DNA of 64,000 nucleotides. Source: Bradyrhizobium erythrophlei (GTDB lineage: Bacteria; Pseudomonadota; Alphaproteobacteria; Rhizobiales; Xanthobacteraceae). Numbering within the stretch: the stretch's first letter is position 1; every line of letters begins with the position of its first letter. This document shows positions 45,619 through 54,765 of the stretch, piece after piece. Where the stretch lies: positions 1,539,501-1,603,500 of the forward strand of contig FSRD01000001.1 of NCBI GenBank assembly GCA_900129675.1, read 5' to 3'. Position numbers and translations under genes: made by a program. Below the pieces are notes generated by a model. The model worked only from the letters and a program-made list of their open reading frames with translations. It did no database searches and was not told the origin of the DNA.

Positions 45619-46791
45619 ATGAGACGTTTATGGGGAGTGGCGTTATTCGCCACGATGATGGCCTGCGGCTTCGCGGCGCGGGCCGAGCAGGCCGAATACG
45701 ATCCGGCCAAGGTCAGCGAAAGCCTGAAGGCGATCTTTCAGTTCGGTTCAAACAGCACCAGGCAGAGCCTGAACGCCAACACGGTGACGCTGATCTCGGG
45801 CACGATCGGCGGCACGTATGTACAGTTCGGCGCCGATCTCGCTTCCGTGCTCGATGACGGCAACAAGCTGCGCATCCTTCCCATCGTCGGACGTGGCTCG
45901 GTGCAGAGCGTCGCCGACATCCTGTTTCTACAGGGCGTCGATCTCGGCATCGTGCGATCGGACACGCTCGATTATCTCGAGAGGAAGGGTTTTGCGAAGG
46001 ACATCAAGAAGCAGTTCACTTACGTGACCAAGCTCTACAACGAAGAGGTGCACGTGATCGCGTCGAAATCGATCCGCAATCTCAGGGATCTTGAGGGCAA
46101 GACCGTCAGCGTCGACCTGCCCAATGGCGGCACCTTCGTCACCGCGCTGACCGTGTTCGAGCGACTCGGGATGAAACCAAAGGTCGTTTATATTGAGCAA
46201 CGCATCGCGCTGGAGAAATTAAAGGCCGGCGAAATCGACGCCGTGATCGTTTGTGGGGGCAAGCCCTACAAGTCCGTGAGCAGTTTCAAGGACGATCGGT
46301 TCCATTTGGTGACGGTCAACTACGAGAAGCCATTGCAGGGCGACTATCTGCCCGCGAGCCTTTCGGCGAAAGACTATCCCAACCTGATCGAAGGTCAGGA
46401 GCAGGTCGATACGATCGCCGTTCCCGCGGTGCTCGCGGCCTATAATTGGGCGCCCAACACCGAGCGCTATCGCAAGCTCGCAGTATTCGTGGACGCGTTC
46501 TTCACGAAATTCCCGACATTCCAGAATCCGCCCTTCCATCCGAAATGGAAGGAGGTATCGCTGTCCGCGCCGCTTCCCGACTGGCAGCGCTTGCCCGCCG
46601 CGAAGCAATGGCTGGAACGTCATGGCCTCGAGTCCGTCGCGCGCAACCGGTTCGAGGATTTCCTGAAGCAGAGCCCTGCGGCCGGAAAGCCGCAGTCCGA
46701 TGCCGAGAAGGAAGCGCTGTTCAGACAATTCCAGGCCTGGGACGCCGAGAAAAATGCCCGCGCGCAGGTTCACCCGGCGGAGCGGCGATAA
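45619..46791 (+). CDS. TAXI family substrate-binding protein (TRAP-type)
   Basis: 390 aa with a signal (MRRLWGVALFATMMACGFAA). TAXI/NMT1-type landmarks: VTLISGTIGGTYVQFGADLA, LRILPIVGRGSVQSVADILF, DLGIVRSDTLDYL, then SVDLPNGGTFVTALTVFE. TAXI proteins deliver substrates to TRAP transporters with a fused DctQM permease, but none is encoded here. It is downstream of the SEL1-like gene. A second TAXI-type protein lies at 48001. Confidence 0.82.
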   Translation: MRRLWGVALFATMMACGFAARAEQAEYDPAKVSESLKAIFQFGSNSTRQSLNANTVTLISGTIGGTYVQFGADLASVLDDGNKLRILPIVGRGSVQSVADILFLQGVDLGIVRSDTLDYLERKGFAKDIKKQFTYVTKLYNEEVHVIASKSIRNLRDLEGKTVSVDLPNGGTFVTALTVFERLGMKPKVVYIEQRIALEKLKAGEIDAVIVCGGKPYKSVSSFKDDRFHLVTVNYEKPLQGDYLPASLSAKDYPNLIEGQEQVDTIAVPAVLAAYNWAPNTERYRKLAVFVDAFFTKFPTFQNPPFHPKWKEVSLSAPLPDWQRLPAAKQWLERHGLESVARNRFEDFLKQSPAAGKPQSDAEKEALFRQFQAWDAEKNARAQVHPAERR

Positions 46792-46800
46792 AGCTCAAGA

Positions 46801-46901
46801 TGTCCTCGCCCGGCTTGACCGGGCGACCCAGTACGCCGAGACCTCAGCGAAAAGCCGCACTGGCGCGGCGTACTGGTTCCCCGCTTTCGCGGGGATGACG
46901 A
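46801..46901. repeat. Palindromic repeat, family F
   Basis: Imperfect inverted repeats: CGCCCGGCTTGACCGGGCG (5' hairpin), CAGTACGCCGAG and GGCGTACTGG (inner arms) and CCCCGCTTTCGCGGGGATGA (3' hairpin). It lies between the TAXI-type gene and the convergent YkvA gene. Confidence 0.75.
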
Positions 46902-46925
46902 CCGCGTGTAAAACAACTTGCAGGG

Positions 46926-47312
46926 CTATCCTTGCACGCCGTTCTTGTCGATCCCGCGCTTTAGCGCGGCGCGCGCGGCGTCGCGATGGTCCGGCGTGAT
47001 GTGGCTTGCGACCATGCGGATCGCGGTGGCGAGCACCGCGGCATCATCGGTGAAGCCGAGCACCGGCAGCATGTCCGGGATGAAATCGAACGGCAGGATG
47101 AAATAGGCGATGGCGCCGAGCAGCGCCGCCTGGACGTGGCGCGGCGTCTGCTTGTCGAAGGCGCAGTAGTAAGCCGCAAGCAGATCCTCGGCGAAGGGAA
47201 GTTTTGCGACCACCTGCTTCAGCTTGATCCAGAAGCGCCGGCGCACGCTTTCGCGGTCCTGCGCCAGCCGGTCGGCAGGCTCAAAACCCACGGTGTGTTC
47301 GGATGAAGCCAT
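46926..47312 (-). CDS. YkvA family protein (DUF1232)
   Basis: 128 aa with the DUF1232 motif: TPRHVQAALLGAIAYFILPF, DFIPDMLPVLGFTDDAAVL. Small membrane-associated proteins of unknown function; the N-terminal half is amphipathic. Its neighbour upstream is phhB in the same direction. Confidence 0.85.
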   Translation of the reverse strand: MASSEHTVGFEPADRLAQDRESVRRRFWIKLKQVVAKLPFAEDLLAAYYCAFDKQTPRHVQAALLGAIAYFILPFDFIPDMLPVLGFTDDAAVLATAIRMVASHITPDHRDAARAALKRGIDKNGVQG

Positions 47313-47410
47313 CGCGGCGCTCCTTCAAGCCGGCGCGGCCGTTTCGCCGCCGCGGGCATGGCAAGAATTGGGGGCGCGAGGTCGCCGCCGCAAGATCGGC
47401 TGGCCGCCCC

Positions 47411-47716
47411 TTAGACCACGCCAAGCTGTCTGGCGATCCCGTTCATGGCCTTGGCAAGCTCGATATCCAGCCTGGTGACGCCGCCGGAGTCATGGGTCGC
47501 CAGCACCACCTCCACCGTCTTGTAGACGTTCTTCCACTCCGGGTGATGGTCGTTCTTCTCGGCCACCAAAGCGGCGCGGGACATGAATCCGAACGCTTCG
47601 TTGAAATTCTTGAAGGTGAAGGTCCTTGCGATCGCCTCGCGGCCGGGCACCTCGGACCAGCCGGATAGCTCTCCCAGCGCCGCCTGACGCGCCTCCGCCG
47701 ACAGCCGTTCCACCAT
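47411..47716 (-). CDS. phhB: Pterin-4a-carbinolamine dehydratase
   Basis: 101 aa. Dehydrates 4a-hydroxytetrahydrobiopterin, regenerating cofactor for aromatic amino acid hydroxylases. The pattern [20 protein letters not shown] contains the paired catalytic histidines, and [20 protein letters not shown] the second conserved half. The ATG at 47716 with GGGAGG upstream is preferred over 47740. No phenylalanine hydroxylase gene is in the window. Confidence 0.92.
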   Translation of the reverse strand: MVERLSAEARQAALGELSGWSEVPGREAIARTFTFKNFNEAFGFMSRAALVAEKNDHHPEWKNVYKTVEVVLATHDSGGVTRLDIELAKAMNGIARQLGVV

Positions 47717-48000
47717 GTTCGCCTCCCGTTTCATGCGCACTCTACCCTAACACCGGACGCCGCGGCTGGGGTCCATAGCGAAAATATAGGTTTTCGAGCC
47801 AAAGCCTGCCCCGCACTTGATGCGGGGTGGATGCCCGTTTGCAGAAGGAAAACGCGTCAAACCGCCGCTGAAACCGCGTCCAATGGCCGCCGGTAACCAT
47901 GACGGAGATGTAACCCCGGCTGGGCAGGAAATTTGCTAGAATGCCCGTGTCAGCGCGTTGGCAATGTGAAATTGAACCTCGAACGATCGTTTAGAGATCG

Positions 48001-49425
48001 ATGACCGACGGCCCGGATCAGGACAACGCCGAACCGATAGCCCCGCCCTCGCCCCGCTCGGCGCAGCGGCGGGCGGCATTCGTTGTGCTGGCCGGCGTGC
48101 TCGCCATCATCGGGGCGCTGGCGGCCGGCTATTACTTTGCGATGCGGCCGGTGACCTTGCGGATCGCCGTCGGCCCGGCCAACAGCGACGATCTCAAGGT
48201 GGTTCAGAGGCTGACGCAGGCCCTCAACAACCAGCCGCACGGCCAGGTCCGGCTGCGGCCGGTGCAGACCGATGGCGCCGCCGCAAGCGCCACGCTGCTC
48301 GGCGAAGGCAAGGCCGATCTCGCCATCATCCGCGGCGATCTCGAGGTGCCGAAGAACGCCCAAGCCGTGGCAACGCTGCGCAAGAACGTCGCGGTGCTGT
48401 GGGTGCCTCCGGCCGCCAAGGTCAAAGGCAGGAAGGCCGGGCCGAAAATCACCAAGATCGCCCAGCTCGCCGGACATCGCATCGGCGTCGTCGGCCGCAC
48501 CCAGGCCAACGTCAATCTGCTCAAGGTGATCCTGCAGCAATATGGCGTCGATCCGGCCAAGGTCGATATTATCCAGTTTCCGGCCATCGAAGCGGTTGAA
48601 GCGATCCGCAACCAGAAGGCGGACGCCTATCTCGCCGCCGGGCCCGTCAACAGCAAGATCACGACGGACGCGATCGCGGCATCGACGCGCGACGGCACGC
48701 CGACCTTCCTGGGGATCGATTCGGCGGAAGCGATCGCGCAGAACCATCCCGCCTATGAGGCGTCGGATATTCCCGCCGGCTCGTTCGGCGGCTCGCCCGC
48801 CCGGCCGGACGACGAGGTCAAGACGATCAGCTTCGCGCATCATATCGTGGCGCGAAAAGGCGTCTCGGAATCGACCATCGCCGCCTTCACCCGGCAGTTG
48901 TTTGCGGTCCGGCAATCGCTGAAGGCCGAATTTCCGCTGGCCGCCAAGATCGAGACGCCGGATACCGACAAGGACGCCACGATCCCGGTGCATCCGGGTG
49001 CTGCCGCCTTTGTCGACGGCGAGGAAAAGACCTTCCTCGATCGCTACAGCGATTACATCTGGTGGAGTCTGATGGCGCTGTCGGCGATGGGCTCGGCCGG
49101 CGCGTGGTTCGCCGGCTATTTGAAGAAAGACGAGCGCAGCAACAACTCTTCGCAGCGCGAGCGGCTGCTCGACATGCTCACCGCTGCCCGCCATAGCGAT
49201 TCGATCGAAGAACTCGACCAGATGCAGTCCGAAGCCGACGACATCCTGCGCGGCACCCTGCGCTGCTTCGAGCAGGGCACGATCGAACAGGGAACCTTGA
49301 CCGCTTTCAATATCGCGCTCGAGCAGTTCCACAACGCGGTGGCCGACCGCAAGTCGCTGCTAATGAGCATACCGCAAAGCCTGCAACGTGCAGGCGCGCA
49401 GTTCCGGGCAGCCGGCACGGCGTAA
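48001..49425 (+). CDS. TAXI-type substrate-binding protein anchored at both ends
   Basis: 474 aa. Helix 1 at about residues 26-46 (FVVLAGVLAIIGALAAGYYF), then the TAXI-type periplasmic domain (LRIAVGPANSDDLKVVQRLT, GKADLAIIRGDLEV). Unlike the other TAXI protein here, it has a second helix near residue 360 (YIWWSLMALSAMGSAGAWFA) and a cytoplasmic, charged and likely coiled-coil tail (SIEELDQMQSEADDILRGTL). This plan suggests a receptor that signals inward rather than a free binding protein (inference). No TRAP permease is adjacent. Confidence 0.8.
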   Translation: MTDGPDQDNAEPIAPPSPRSAQRRAAFVVLAGVLAIIGALAAGYYFAMRPVTLRIAVGPANSDDLKVVQRLTQALNNQPHGQVRLRPVQTDGAAASATLLGEGKADLAIIRGDLEVPKNAQAVATLRKNVAVLWVPPAAKVKGRKAGPKITKIAQLAGHRIGVVGRTQANVNLLKVILQQYGVDPAKVDIIQFPAIEAVEAIRNQKADAYLAAGPVNSKITTDAIAASTRDGTPTFLGIDSAEAIAQNHPAYEASDIPAGSFGGSPARPDDEVKTISFAHHIVARKGVSESTIAAFTRQLFAVRQSLKAEFPLAAKIETPDTDKDATIPVHPGAAAFVDGEEKTFLDRYSDYIWWSLMALSAMGSAGAWFAGYLKKDERSNNSSQRERLLDMLTAARHSDSIEELDQMQSEADDILRGTLRCFEQGTIEQGTLTAFNIALEQFHNAVADRKSLLMSIPQSLQRAGAQFRAAGTA

Positions 49426-49484
49426 GCGGCCGTCGCTGTAATCGGGTCGTCACAGAGTTTTCCTATAGCGTGTCCGCACCAAGC

Positions 49485-49589
49485 CGTCATTCCGGGATGG
49501 TGCGCCAGCACCAGACCTCAGATGCGCAATTGCGCATCGGGGAATCTCGAGATTCCGGGCTCGATGCTTCGCATCGCCCCGGAATGACA
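49485..49589. repeat. Palindromic repeat, family E
   Basis: Outer arms CGTCATTCCGGG and CCCCGGAATGACAG; internal hairpins GATGCGCAATTGCGCATC, GAATCTCGAGATTC and GATGCTTCGCATC. It lies between the TAXI-type receptor gene and phoD. Confidence 0.8.
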
Positions 49590-49608
49590 GAGCCAAAACG
49601 AGGCACGC

Positions 49609-51171
49609 ATGACGACCGGATTTTCCCGCAAGATTACCCGCCGACGTTTCCTCTCCACCGCCGCAGCGACGGGCGCCGGCGTGATCGCGATGCCTTATCT
49701 CAGCCGCGCCGCCGACCGTCCGCAAATCACCCATGGCGTGCAGTCCGGCGACGTCGGCGCCGATGGCGGTGTGGTGTGGGCGCGCGCCGACCGTCCGTCG
49801 CAGATGATGGTCGAGGTCGCCACCACCGAATCGTTTGGCAACGCGCGGGCCTTGCCGCCGATCGCGGCTCTCCCGGAAAGCGACTTCACCGCAAAAATGC
49901 TGCTGGAGAACCTGCCTTCCGGCCAGGACATCTTTTATCGCGTCCGGTTTCGCGACCTCTCGCACACGGACATCCAGAGCGAGCCGGTGGTCGGCCGCTT
50001 CCGCACCGCGCCGGGCGACCGCCGCGACGTCAGTTTCGTCTGGGGCGGCGACGTCGCCGGACAAGGCTGGGGTATCAATCCGGATGATGGCGGCATGGTC
50101 ACCTTCGCCACCATGCGCAAGCACAAACCGGATTTCCTGCTGCATTCCGGCGACACCATCTATGCCGACGGCGTCATTCCCTCGGAAGTGAAATTGCCTG
50201 ACGGCAAGGTCTGGAAGAACGTCACGATCCCGGAAAAGGCAAAAGTCGCCGAGACGCTCGACGAATTCCGCGCCGCGCACAAGTATAATTTCATGGACGA
50301 CAATGTGCGCGCCTTCAACGCCGAAGTGCCTGTCTTCGTGCAGTGGGACGACCACGAAGTGATGAACAACTGGTCGCCGTCGAAGGAAATCCCGGCCGCT
50401 TACACGGTGCGCGACATATCGCTGCTCGCCGCGCGCGCTGGCCGCGCGTTCCACGAGATGTACCCGATGCGGGAGAGCATCGTCGAGCCGGGCCGGGTCT
50501 TTCGCACGCTCAATTACGGCCCGCATCTCGACGTCTTCATGCTCGACGAGCGCAGCTATCGCGGCCCCAACGGCCCGAACCTGCAGACCGCTTACGGCCC
50601 CGACAGCTATTTCATCGGCCCTGACCAGCTTGCCTGGCTGAAGCGCGCGCTGCTGAATTCGCGCGCCACCTGGAAGGTGATCGCGTCCGACATGCCACTC
50701 AGCATCATCGTCTATGACGATGCCCCCAACAAAGAGGGCTCGGAAGCGTTTGCGCAAGGCGACGGCCCGCCGCGCGGCCGCGAACTGGAAATCGCCGAGA
50801 TCCTGCGTTTCATCAAGACCTCCGGCGTCGTCAACACGGTCTGGCTGACGGCGGACGTGCATTACGCCGCCGCGCATTACTACAACCCGGACAAGGCCCA
50901 ATTCCAGGAATTTGATCCGTTCTGGGAATTCGTCTCGGGTCCGCTGCACGCCGGCACGTTCGGTCCGAACGAACTCGACAACACCTTTGGGCCCGAAGTG
51001 AAGTTCATCAAGGCGCCCGGCCTGGACAAGCAGAACCTGCCGCCGTCGGCCGGCATGCAGTTCTTCGGCCACGTCAAGATCGACGGCGCCAGCGGGCAGA
51101 TGACGGTGACCTTGCGCGACCGCGCCGATGTCGCGCTGTGGTCGACGACGCTCGACCCGAAGCGGGTGTAA
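49609..51171 (+). CDS. phoD: Alkaline phosphatase D
   Basis: Tat-exported metallophosphoesterase of 520 aa. The signal has KITRRRFLSTAAATGAGVIA. The PhoD-type core is visible: ITHGVQSGDVGADGGVVWAR (N-terminal Ig-like domain), FVWGGDVAGQ, FLLHSGDTIYADG, VQWDDHEVMNNW and VWLTADVHYAAAHYY, the last four carrying the metal ligands (Ca/Fe type). It releases phosphate from phosphodiesters and monoesters during phosphate limitation. No Pho box was identified by eye. It ends four bases from the stop of the convergent response regulator. Confidence 0.93.
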   Translation: MTTGFSRKITRRRFLSTAAATGAGVIAMPYLSRAADRPQITHGVQSGDVGADGGVVWARADRPSQMMVEVATTESFGNARALPPIAALPESDFTAKMLLENLPSGQDIFYRVRFRDLSHTDIQSEPVVGRFRTAPGDRRDVSFVWGGDVAGQGWGINPDDGGMVTFATMRKHKPDFLLHSGDTIYADGVIPSEVKLPDGKVWKNVTIPEKAKVAETLDEFRAAHKYNFMDDNVRAFNAEVPVFVQWDDHEVMNNWSPSKEIPAAYTVRDISLLAARAGRAFHEMYPMRESIVEPGRVFRTLNYGPHLDVFMLDERSYRGPNGPNLQTAYGPDSYFIGPDQLAWLKRALLNSRATWKVIASDMPLSIIVYDDAPNKEGSEAFAQGDGPPRGRELEIAEILRFIKTSGVVNTVWLTADVHYAAAHYYNPDKAQFQEFDPFWEFVSGPLHAGTFGPNELDNTFGPEVKFIKAPGLDKQNLPPSAGMQFFGHVKIDGASGQMTVTLRDRADVALWSTTLDPKRV

Positions 51172-51174
51172 GAA

Positions 51175-51564
51175 CTAGCACGCGGCGGCGGCGCCTGGAC
51201 GCCGCCGCAGCGCTGCTTCCAGCGCCGCGCTGGAGCACGGCTTCGGCAACCGCGGCTTGCCGGCGAGCGCGGCCGGAAGCCTGACATCGGCGCCATAGCC
51301 GGTGACGAACACGTACGGAATCTTCAGCGCATCCAGCCGCTCGGCGAGCGTAAACGTCTTTTCGTGGACCAGCCCGACATCCAGCAGCGCAAAATCCGGC
51401 GGGTGATCGGCGATCATGTCGAGCGCCTTCGCCACGCTTGCCGCGGTGCGCACCGTCTTCACACCGAAGCCGAGAATCGTGTCCTCGAAGTCGATCGCGA
51501 TGATCGGATCATCTTCAACGATCAAGACGTCACTGGGCAGGCCGTCAAAAGTGGCGGGGTCCAT
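51175..51564 (-). CDS. Single-domain response regulator
   Basis: 129 aa receiver without an output domain. Acidic pocket at VLIVEDDPIIAIDFED, phosphorylation Asp in FALLDVGLVHEKT, Thr in VFVTGYGAD and Lys in LPKPCSSAAL. Such receivers act by protein-protein contact or as phosphate sinks in phosphorelays. The ATG at 51564 has only a weak ribosome site; the longer frame is not credible. It is divergent from a Crp-family gene about 200 bases away. Confidence 0.85.
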   Translation of the reverse strand: MDPATFDGLPSDVLIVEDDPIIAIDFEDTILGFGVKTVRTAASVAKALDMIADHPPDFALLDVGLVHEKTFTLAERLDALKIPYVFVTGYGADVRLPAALAGKPRLPKPCSSAALEAALRRRPGAAAAC

Positions 51565-51762
51565 GATCTGCTGGCACGTTGGTTCAGAGGTGATTGCGTT
51601 CCCCGGCAGAAGCCCGGAGCACGGCCCGCTGCCGGCGCCCCGGATAAGCGTGCCGACGGTTCCGGAACTGAAACCACCACATCGGCGTTCTAACGTCTGT
51701 TCACTTGTGTACATATAAACCGGGCCAGATCGATTATTGTCGCGGCCGGGGAAGGACTTTCG

Positions 51763-52524
51763 ATGCTCACCCGGAGTGAAAATACCGCCAAGGCCAGCGA
51801 GCGGCCGTTCAATAATCTGTTGCGACGTCTGAACGACGCTGATTTCGCGTTGATCGCACCGTATCTGACGCGGGAAGAGGGTCATCCCAACGATCTGCTC
51901 TATAGCCCCGGCGATAATGTCGAGATCGTGCATTTTCCCTGCGGTCCGAGCCTTGCGTCTTACCTGGTGCCCAATGAGGATGGCCGCGACGTCGAGACCA
52001 TCCTGATCGGCCGGGAAGGCGCGGTCGGCGGCATCGTCAGCCAAGGCTATCTGCCGGCCTATACGCGCATCATGGTCAAATTCGCCGGACCGTTCGTCCG
52101 GTTGAACGTCGGAAAGCTGGATGCGGCGAAAGCAAAATCGGCCACGCTTAGCAACATCTTCGCGCGCTATGCCGATTGCATGCTCGCCCAGATGTTCCAG
52201 TCGACCGCCTGCAACGCGATCCATTCGATCGAGCAGCGCACGGCAAAATGGATCATGTCGGCGATGGAGCGCTCCGATGGCGACGAAATCGTGCCGCTCA
52301 CCCATGAGCAGCTGGCGACCCTGCTCGGGGTCGGCCGCAGCTACACCAGCCGGGTAATCCAGGCCTTCAAGGCGGAAGGCATTTTGCAGACCCGCCGCGG
52401 CTCGATCCTGGTCCTCAATCCGGATGCGCTCCGGAACCGGTCCTGCCTGTGCAATGAGGCGGTCAAGAGCCATTTTGAGGAGGTGTTGCGGGGTGTCTAT
52501 CCCGACCCTGAAAAGGGGAATTGA
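51763..52524 (+). CDS. Crp/Fnr family transcription regulator
   Basis: 253 aa. N-terminal cyclic-nucleotide-like beta-barrel (LLYSPGDNVEIVHFPCGPSL, VETILIGREGAVGG) and C-terminal winged helix (LTHEQLATLLGVGRSYTSRV). No Fnr-type cysteine cluster, so it is not an oxygen sensor of that type. AAGGA precedes the ATG at 51763. Similar short-barrel Crp proteins with HFP and GREGAVGG motifs are numerous in Bradyrhizobium and are stress regulators with undefined ligands. Confidence 0.88.
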   Translation: MLTRSENTAKASERPFNNLLRRLNDADFALIAPYLTREEGHPNDLLYSPGDNVEIVHFPCGPSLASYLVPNEDGRDVETILIGREGAVGGIVSQGYLPAYTRIMVKFAGPFVRLNVGKLDAAKAKSATLSNIFARYADCMLAQMFQSTACNAIHSIEQRTAKWIMSAMERSDGDEIVPLTHEQLATLLGVGRSYTSRVIQAFKAEGILQTRRGSILVLNPDALRNRSCLCNEAVKSHFEEVLRGVYPDPEKGN

Positions 52525-52680
52525 GGGGCTGCCGACCGAAAATCGGCTAACCAAATGCCAAACAAACCATTGTTTTTTGGCGTTTTCTGACTATATTGCG
52601 CCGCAACGCGTAGGATGCGCCCGGTCCTTTGGCCGGGCTTCCTTTTTGGGGCCGCGGGCCCCTTATAATTCCAGGTTTTT

Positions 52681-52729
52681 GAGCGCGATCCGGAAAAGTG
52701 GGTCCCGGTTTTCCGGCGAGATCGCGCTC
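52681..52729. repeat. Inverted repeat just upstream of typA
   Basis: Nested palindromes: outer GAGCGCGATC / GATCGCGCTC and inner CCGGAAAA / TTTTCCGG around GTGGGTCCC. It lies 28 bases before the typA start codon, so it would be in the leader or promoter of that gene. Related to the short element at 20421 (both contain an AAGTGG..ACCGGTT-like core). Confidence 0.65.
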
Positions 52730-52757
52730 CAGCCATTGCACGACCAGAAGAAGAGCC

Positions 52758-54584
52758 ATGAACCTTCGTAACGTCGCTATCATCGCCCACGTCGACCACG
52801 GCAAAACCACGCTGGTCGATCGCCTGCTGCAGCAATCCGGCACCTACCGGGACAATCAGCGCGTGGTCGAACGCGCGATGGATTCCAACGATCTGGAGCG
52901 CGAGCGCGGCATCACCATTCTGGCCAAAGCAGCGTCGGTGCAGTGGAAGGATACCCGCATCAACATCGTCGACACCCCCGGCCACGCCGATTTCGGCGGC
53001 GAGGTCGAGCGCATCCTCAACATGGTCGACGGCGCGCTGGTGCTGGTGGACGCCGCCGAAGGCCCGCTGCCGCAGACCAAATTCGTGGTCTCCAAGGCGC
53101 TCAAGGTCGGACTGAAGCCGATCGTCGTGATCAACAAGGTCGACCGTCCCGACGCGCGCCCGACCGAAGTCATCAACGAAGTGTTCGACCTGTTCGCGGC
53201 GCTCGACGCCACCGAGGAGCAGCTCGACTTTCCGATCCTCTACGGGTCGGCCAAGCAGGGCTGGATGGCCGACAGCCCGGATGGTCCGCAGGACGCCGGC
53301 ATGCAGCCGCTGTTCGACCTGATCGTGCGCCACGTCGCGCCGCCGACCGTCGAGGAAGGGCCGTTCCGGATGATCGGCACCATTCTCGAAGCCAACCCCT
53401 ATCTCGGCCGCATCATCACCGGCCGCATCACCTCCGGCTCGATCAAGCCGAACCAGACCGTCAAGGTGCTCGGCGCCGACGGCAAGCTGATCGAAAGCGG
53501 CCGTATCACCAAGATTCTCGCCTTCCGCGGCATCGAGCGCACGACGCTGGAAGAAGCCGACGCCGGCGACATCGTCGCCATCGCGGGCCTCACCAAGGGC
53601 ACCGTCGCCGACACCTTCTGCGATCCCACGGTGGAGACGCCGCTGGTGGCGCAGCCGATCGATCCGCCGACGGTGTCGATGTCGTTCATCGTCAACAACT
53701 CACCGCTGGCCGGCACCGAAGGCGACAAGGTGACGAGCCGCATGATCCGCGACCGCCTGCTGCGCGAGGCCGAAGGCAATGTGGCGCTGCGCGTGATCGA
53801 AGCCTCCGACAAGGATGCGATGGAAGTATCCGGCCGCGGCGAATTGCAGCTCGCGATCCTGATCGAGACGATGCGCCGCGAAGGCTTTGAGCTCTCGGTG
53901 TCGCGCCCGCGCGTGGTGCTGAAGAAGGACGAAGCCACCGGCCAGTGGCAGGAGCCGATCGAAGAGGTCGTGATCGACGTCGACGAGGAGCATTCCGGCG
54001 TCGTCGTGCAGAAGATGAGCGAACGCAAGGCCGAGATGATCGAGATGCGCCCGTCCGGCGGCAACCGCCTGCGCCTGGTGTTCTACGCGCCGACCCGCGG
54101 CCTGATCGGCTATCAGGGCGAATTGCTCACCGACACCCGCGGCACCGCGATCATGAACCGGCTGTTCCACGGCTACGCCAACTACAAGGGCGACATCCAG
54201 GGCCGCCGCAACGGCGTTCTGATCTCCAACGATCAGGGCGAAGCTGTGGCTTACGCGATGTTCAAGCTCGAAGACCGCGGCCCGATGATGATCGAGCCGG
54301 GCTGGAAGGTCTACAAGGGCATGATCGTCGGCGAGCACACCCGCGACAACGACCTGGAGATCAACGTCCTGAAGGGCAAGCAGCTCACCAACATCCGCAC
54401 CACCTCCAAGGACGAAGCGGTGCGCCTGACCCCGCCGATCCGGATGACGCTGGAAAAGGCGCTGGCCTATATCGAGGAAGACGAACTGGTCGAAATCACC
54501 CCGAAGTCGATCCGCCTGCGCAAGAAATTCCTCGACGCCAACGACCGCAAGCGCGCGGAAAAGGCCAAGGAAGCTGTAGCATAA
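52758..54584 (+). CDS. typA: Translational GTPase TypA/BipA
   Basis: Ribosome-binding GTPase of 608 aa for stress and cold adaptation and 50S assembly. G1 is HVDHGKTTL (residues 11-19), G2 RGITI region, G3 [13 protein letters not shown]4 [10 protein letters not shown]; a domain II beta barrel and the C-terminal BipA-specific region follow ([20 protein letters not shown]). The ATG at 52758 is preceded by a purine-rich AGAAGAAGAG. It is bracketed by palindromes. Confidence 0.96.
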   Translation: MNLRNVAIIAHVDHGKTTLVDRLLQQSGTYRDNQRVVERAMDSNDLERERGITILAKAASVQWKDTRINIVDTPGHADFGGEVERILNMVDGALVLVDAAEGPLPQTKFVVSKALKVGLKPIVVINKVDRPDARPTEVINEVFDLFAALDATEEQLDFPILYGSAKQGWMADSPDGPQDAGMQPLFDLIVRHVAPPTVEEGPFRMIGTILEANPYLGRIITGRITSGSIKPNQTVKVLGADGKLIESGRITKILAFRGIERTTLEEADAGDIVAIAGLTKGTVADTFCDPTVETPLVAQPIDPPTVSMSFIVNNSPLAGTEGDKVTSRMIRDRLLREAEGNVALRVIEASDKDAMEVSGRGELQLAILIETMRREGFELSVSRPRVVLKKDEATGQWQEPIEEVVIDVDEEHSGVVVQKMSERKAEMIEMRPSGGNRLRLVFYAPTRGLIGYQGELLTDTRGTAIMNRLFHGYANYKGDIQGRRNGVLISNDQGEAVAYAMFKLEDRGPMMIEPGWKVYKGMIVGEHTRDNDLEINVLKGKQLTNIRTTSKDEAVRLTPPIRMTLEKALAYIEEDELVEITPKSIRLRKKFLDANDRKRAEKAKEAVA

Positions 54585-54624
54585 GCGGTGGCGTAAGCCT
54601 TCCGCTTCAATCGAACGCAGATAT

Positions 54625-54748
54625 CGTCATGGCCGGGCTTGTCCCGGCCATCCACGTCTTGGATACTGGAAAAGCAAGACGTGGATGCCCGCGACATAGG
54701 CGAGCGGAAGCGACGCCGTCCTTCGGACGGCTATGCGCGGGCATAACG
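54625..54748. repeat. Palindromic repeat, family A (long form, reversed)
   Basis: Reverse complement of the type at 578, including the extra arm (GACGCCGTCCTTCGGACGGC). Ends CGTCATGGCCGGGCTT and GCGCGGGCATAACG. Located after typA and before the amine oxidase gene. Confidence 0.85.
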
Positions 54749-54765
54749 AAACGATAGACGACCCA

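Noticed and set aside
49450..51072. Open frame of 540 codons on the minus strand across phoD
   Set aside because: Shadow of phoD; low-complexity composition and no start signal.
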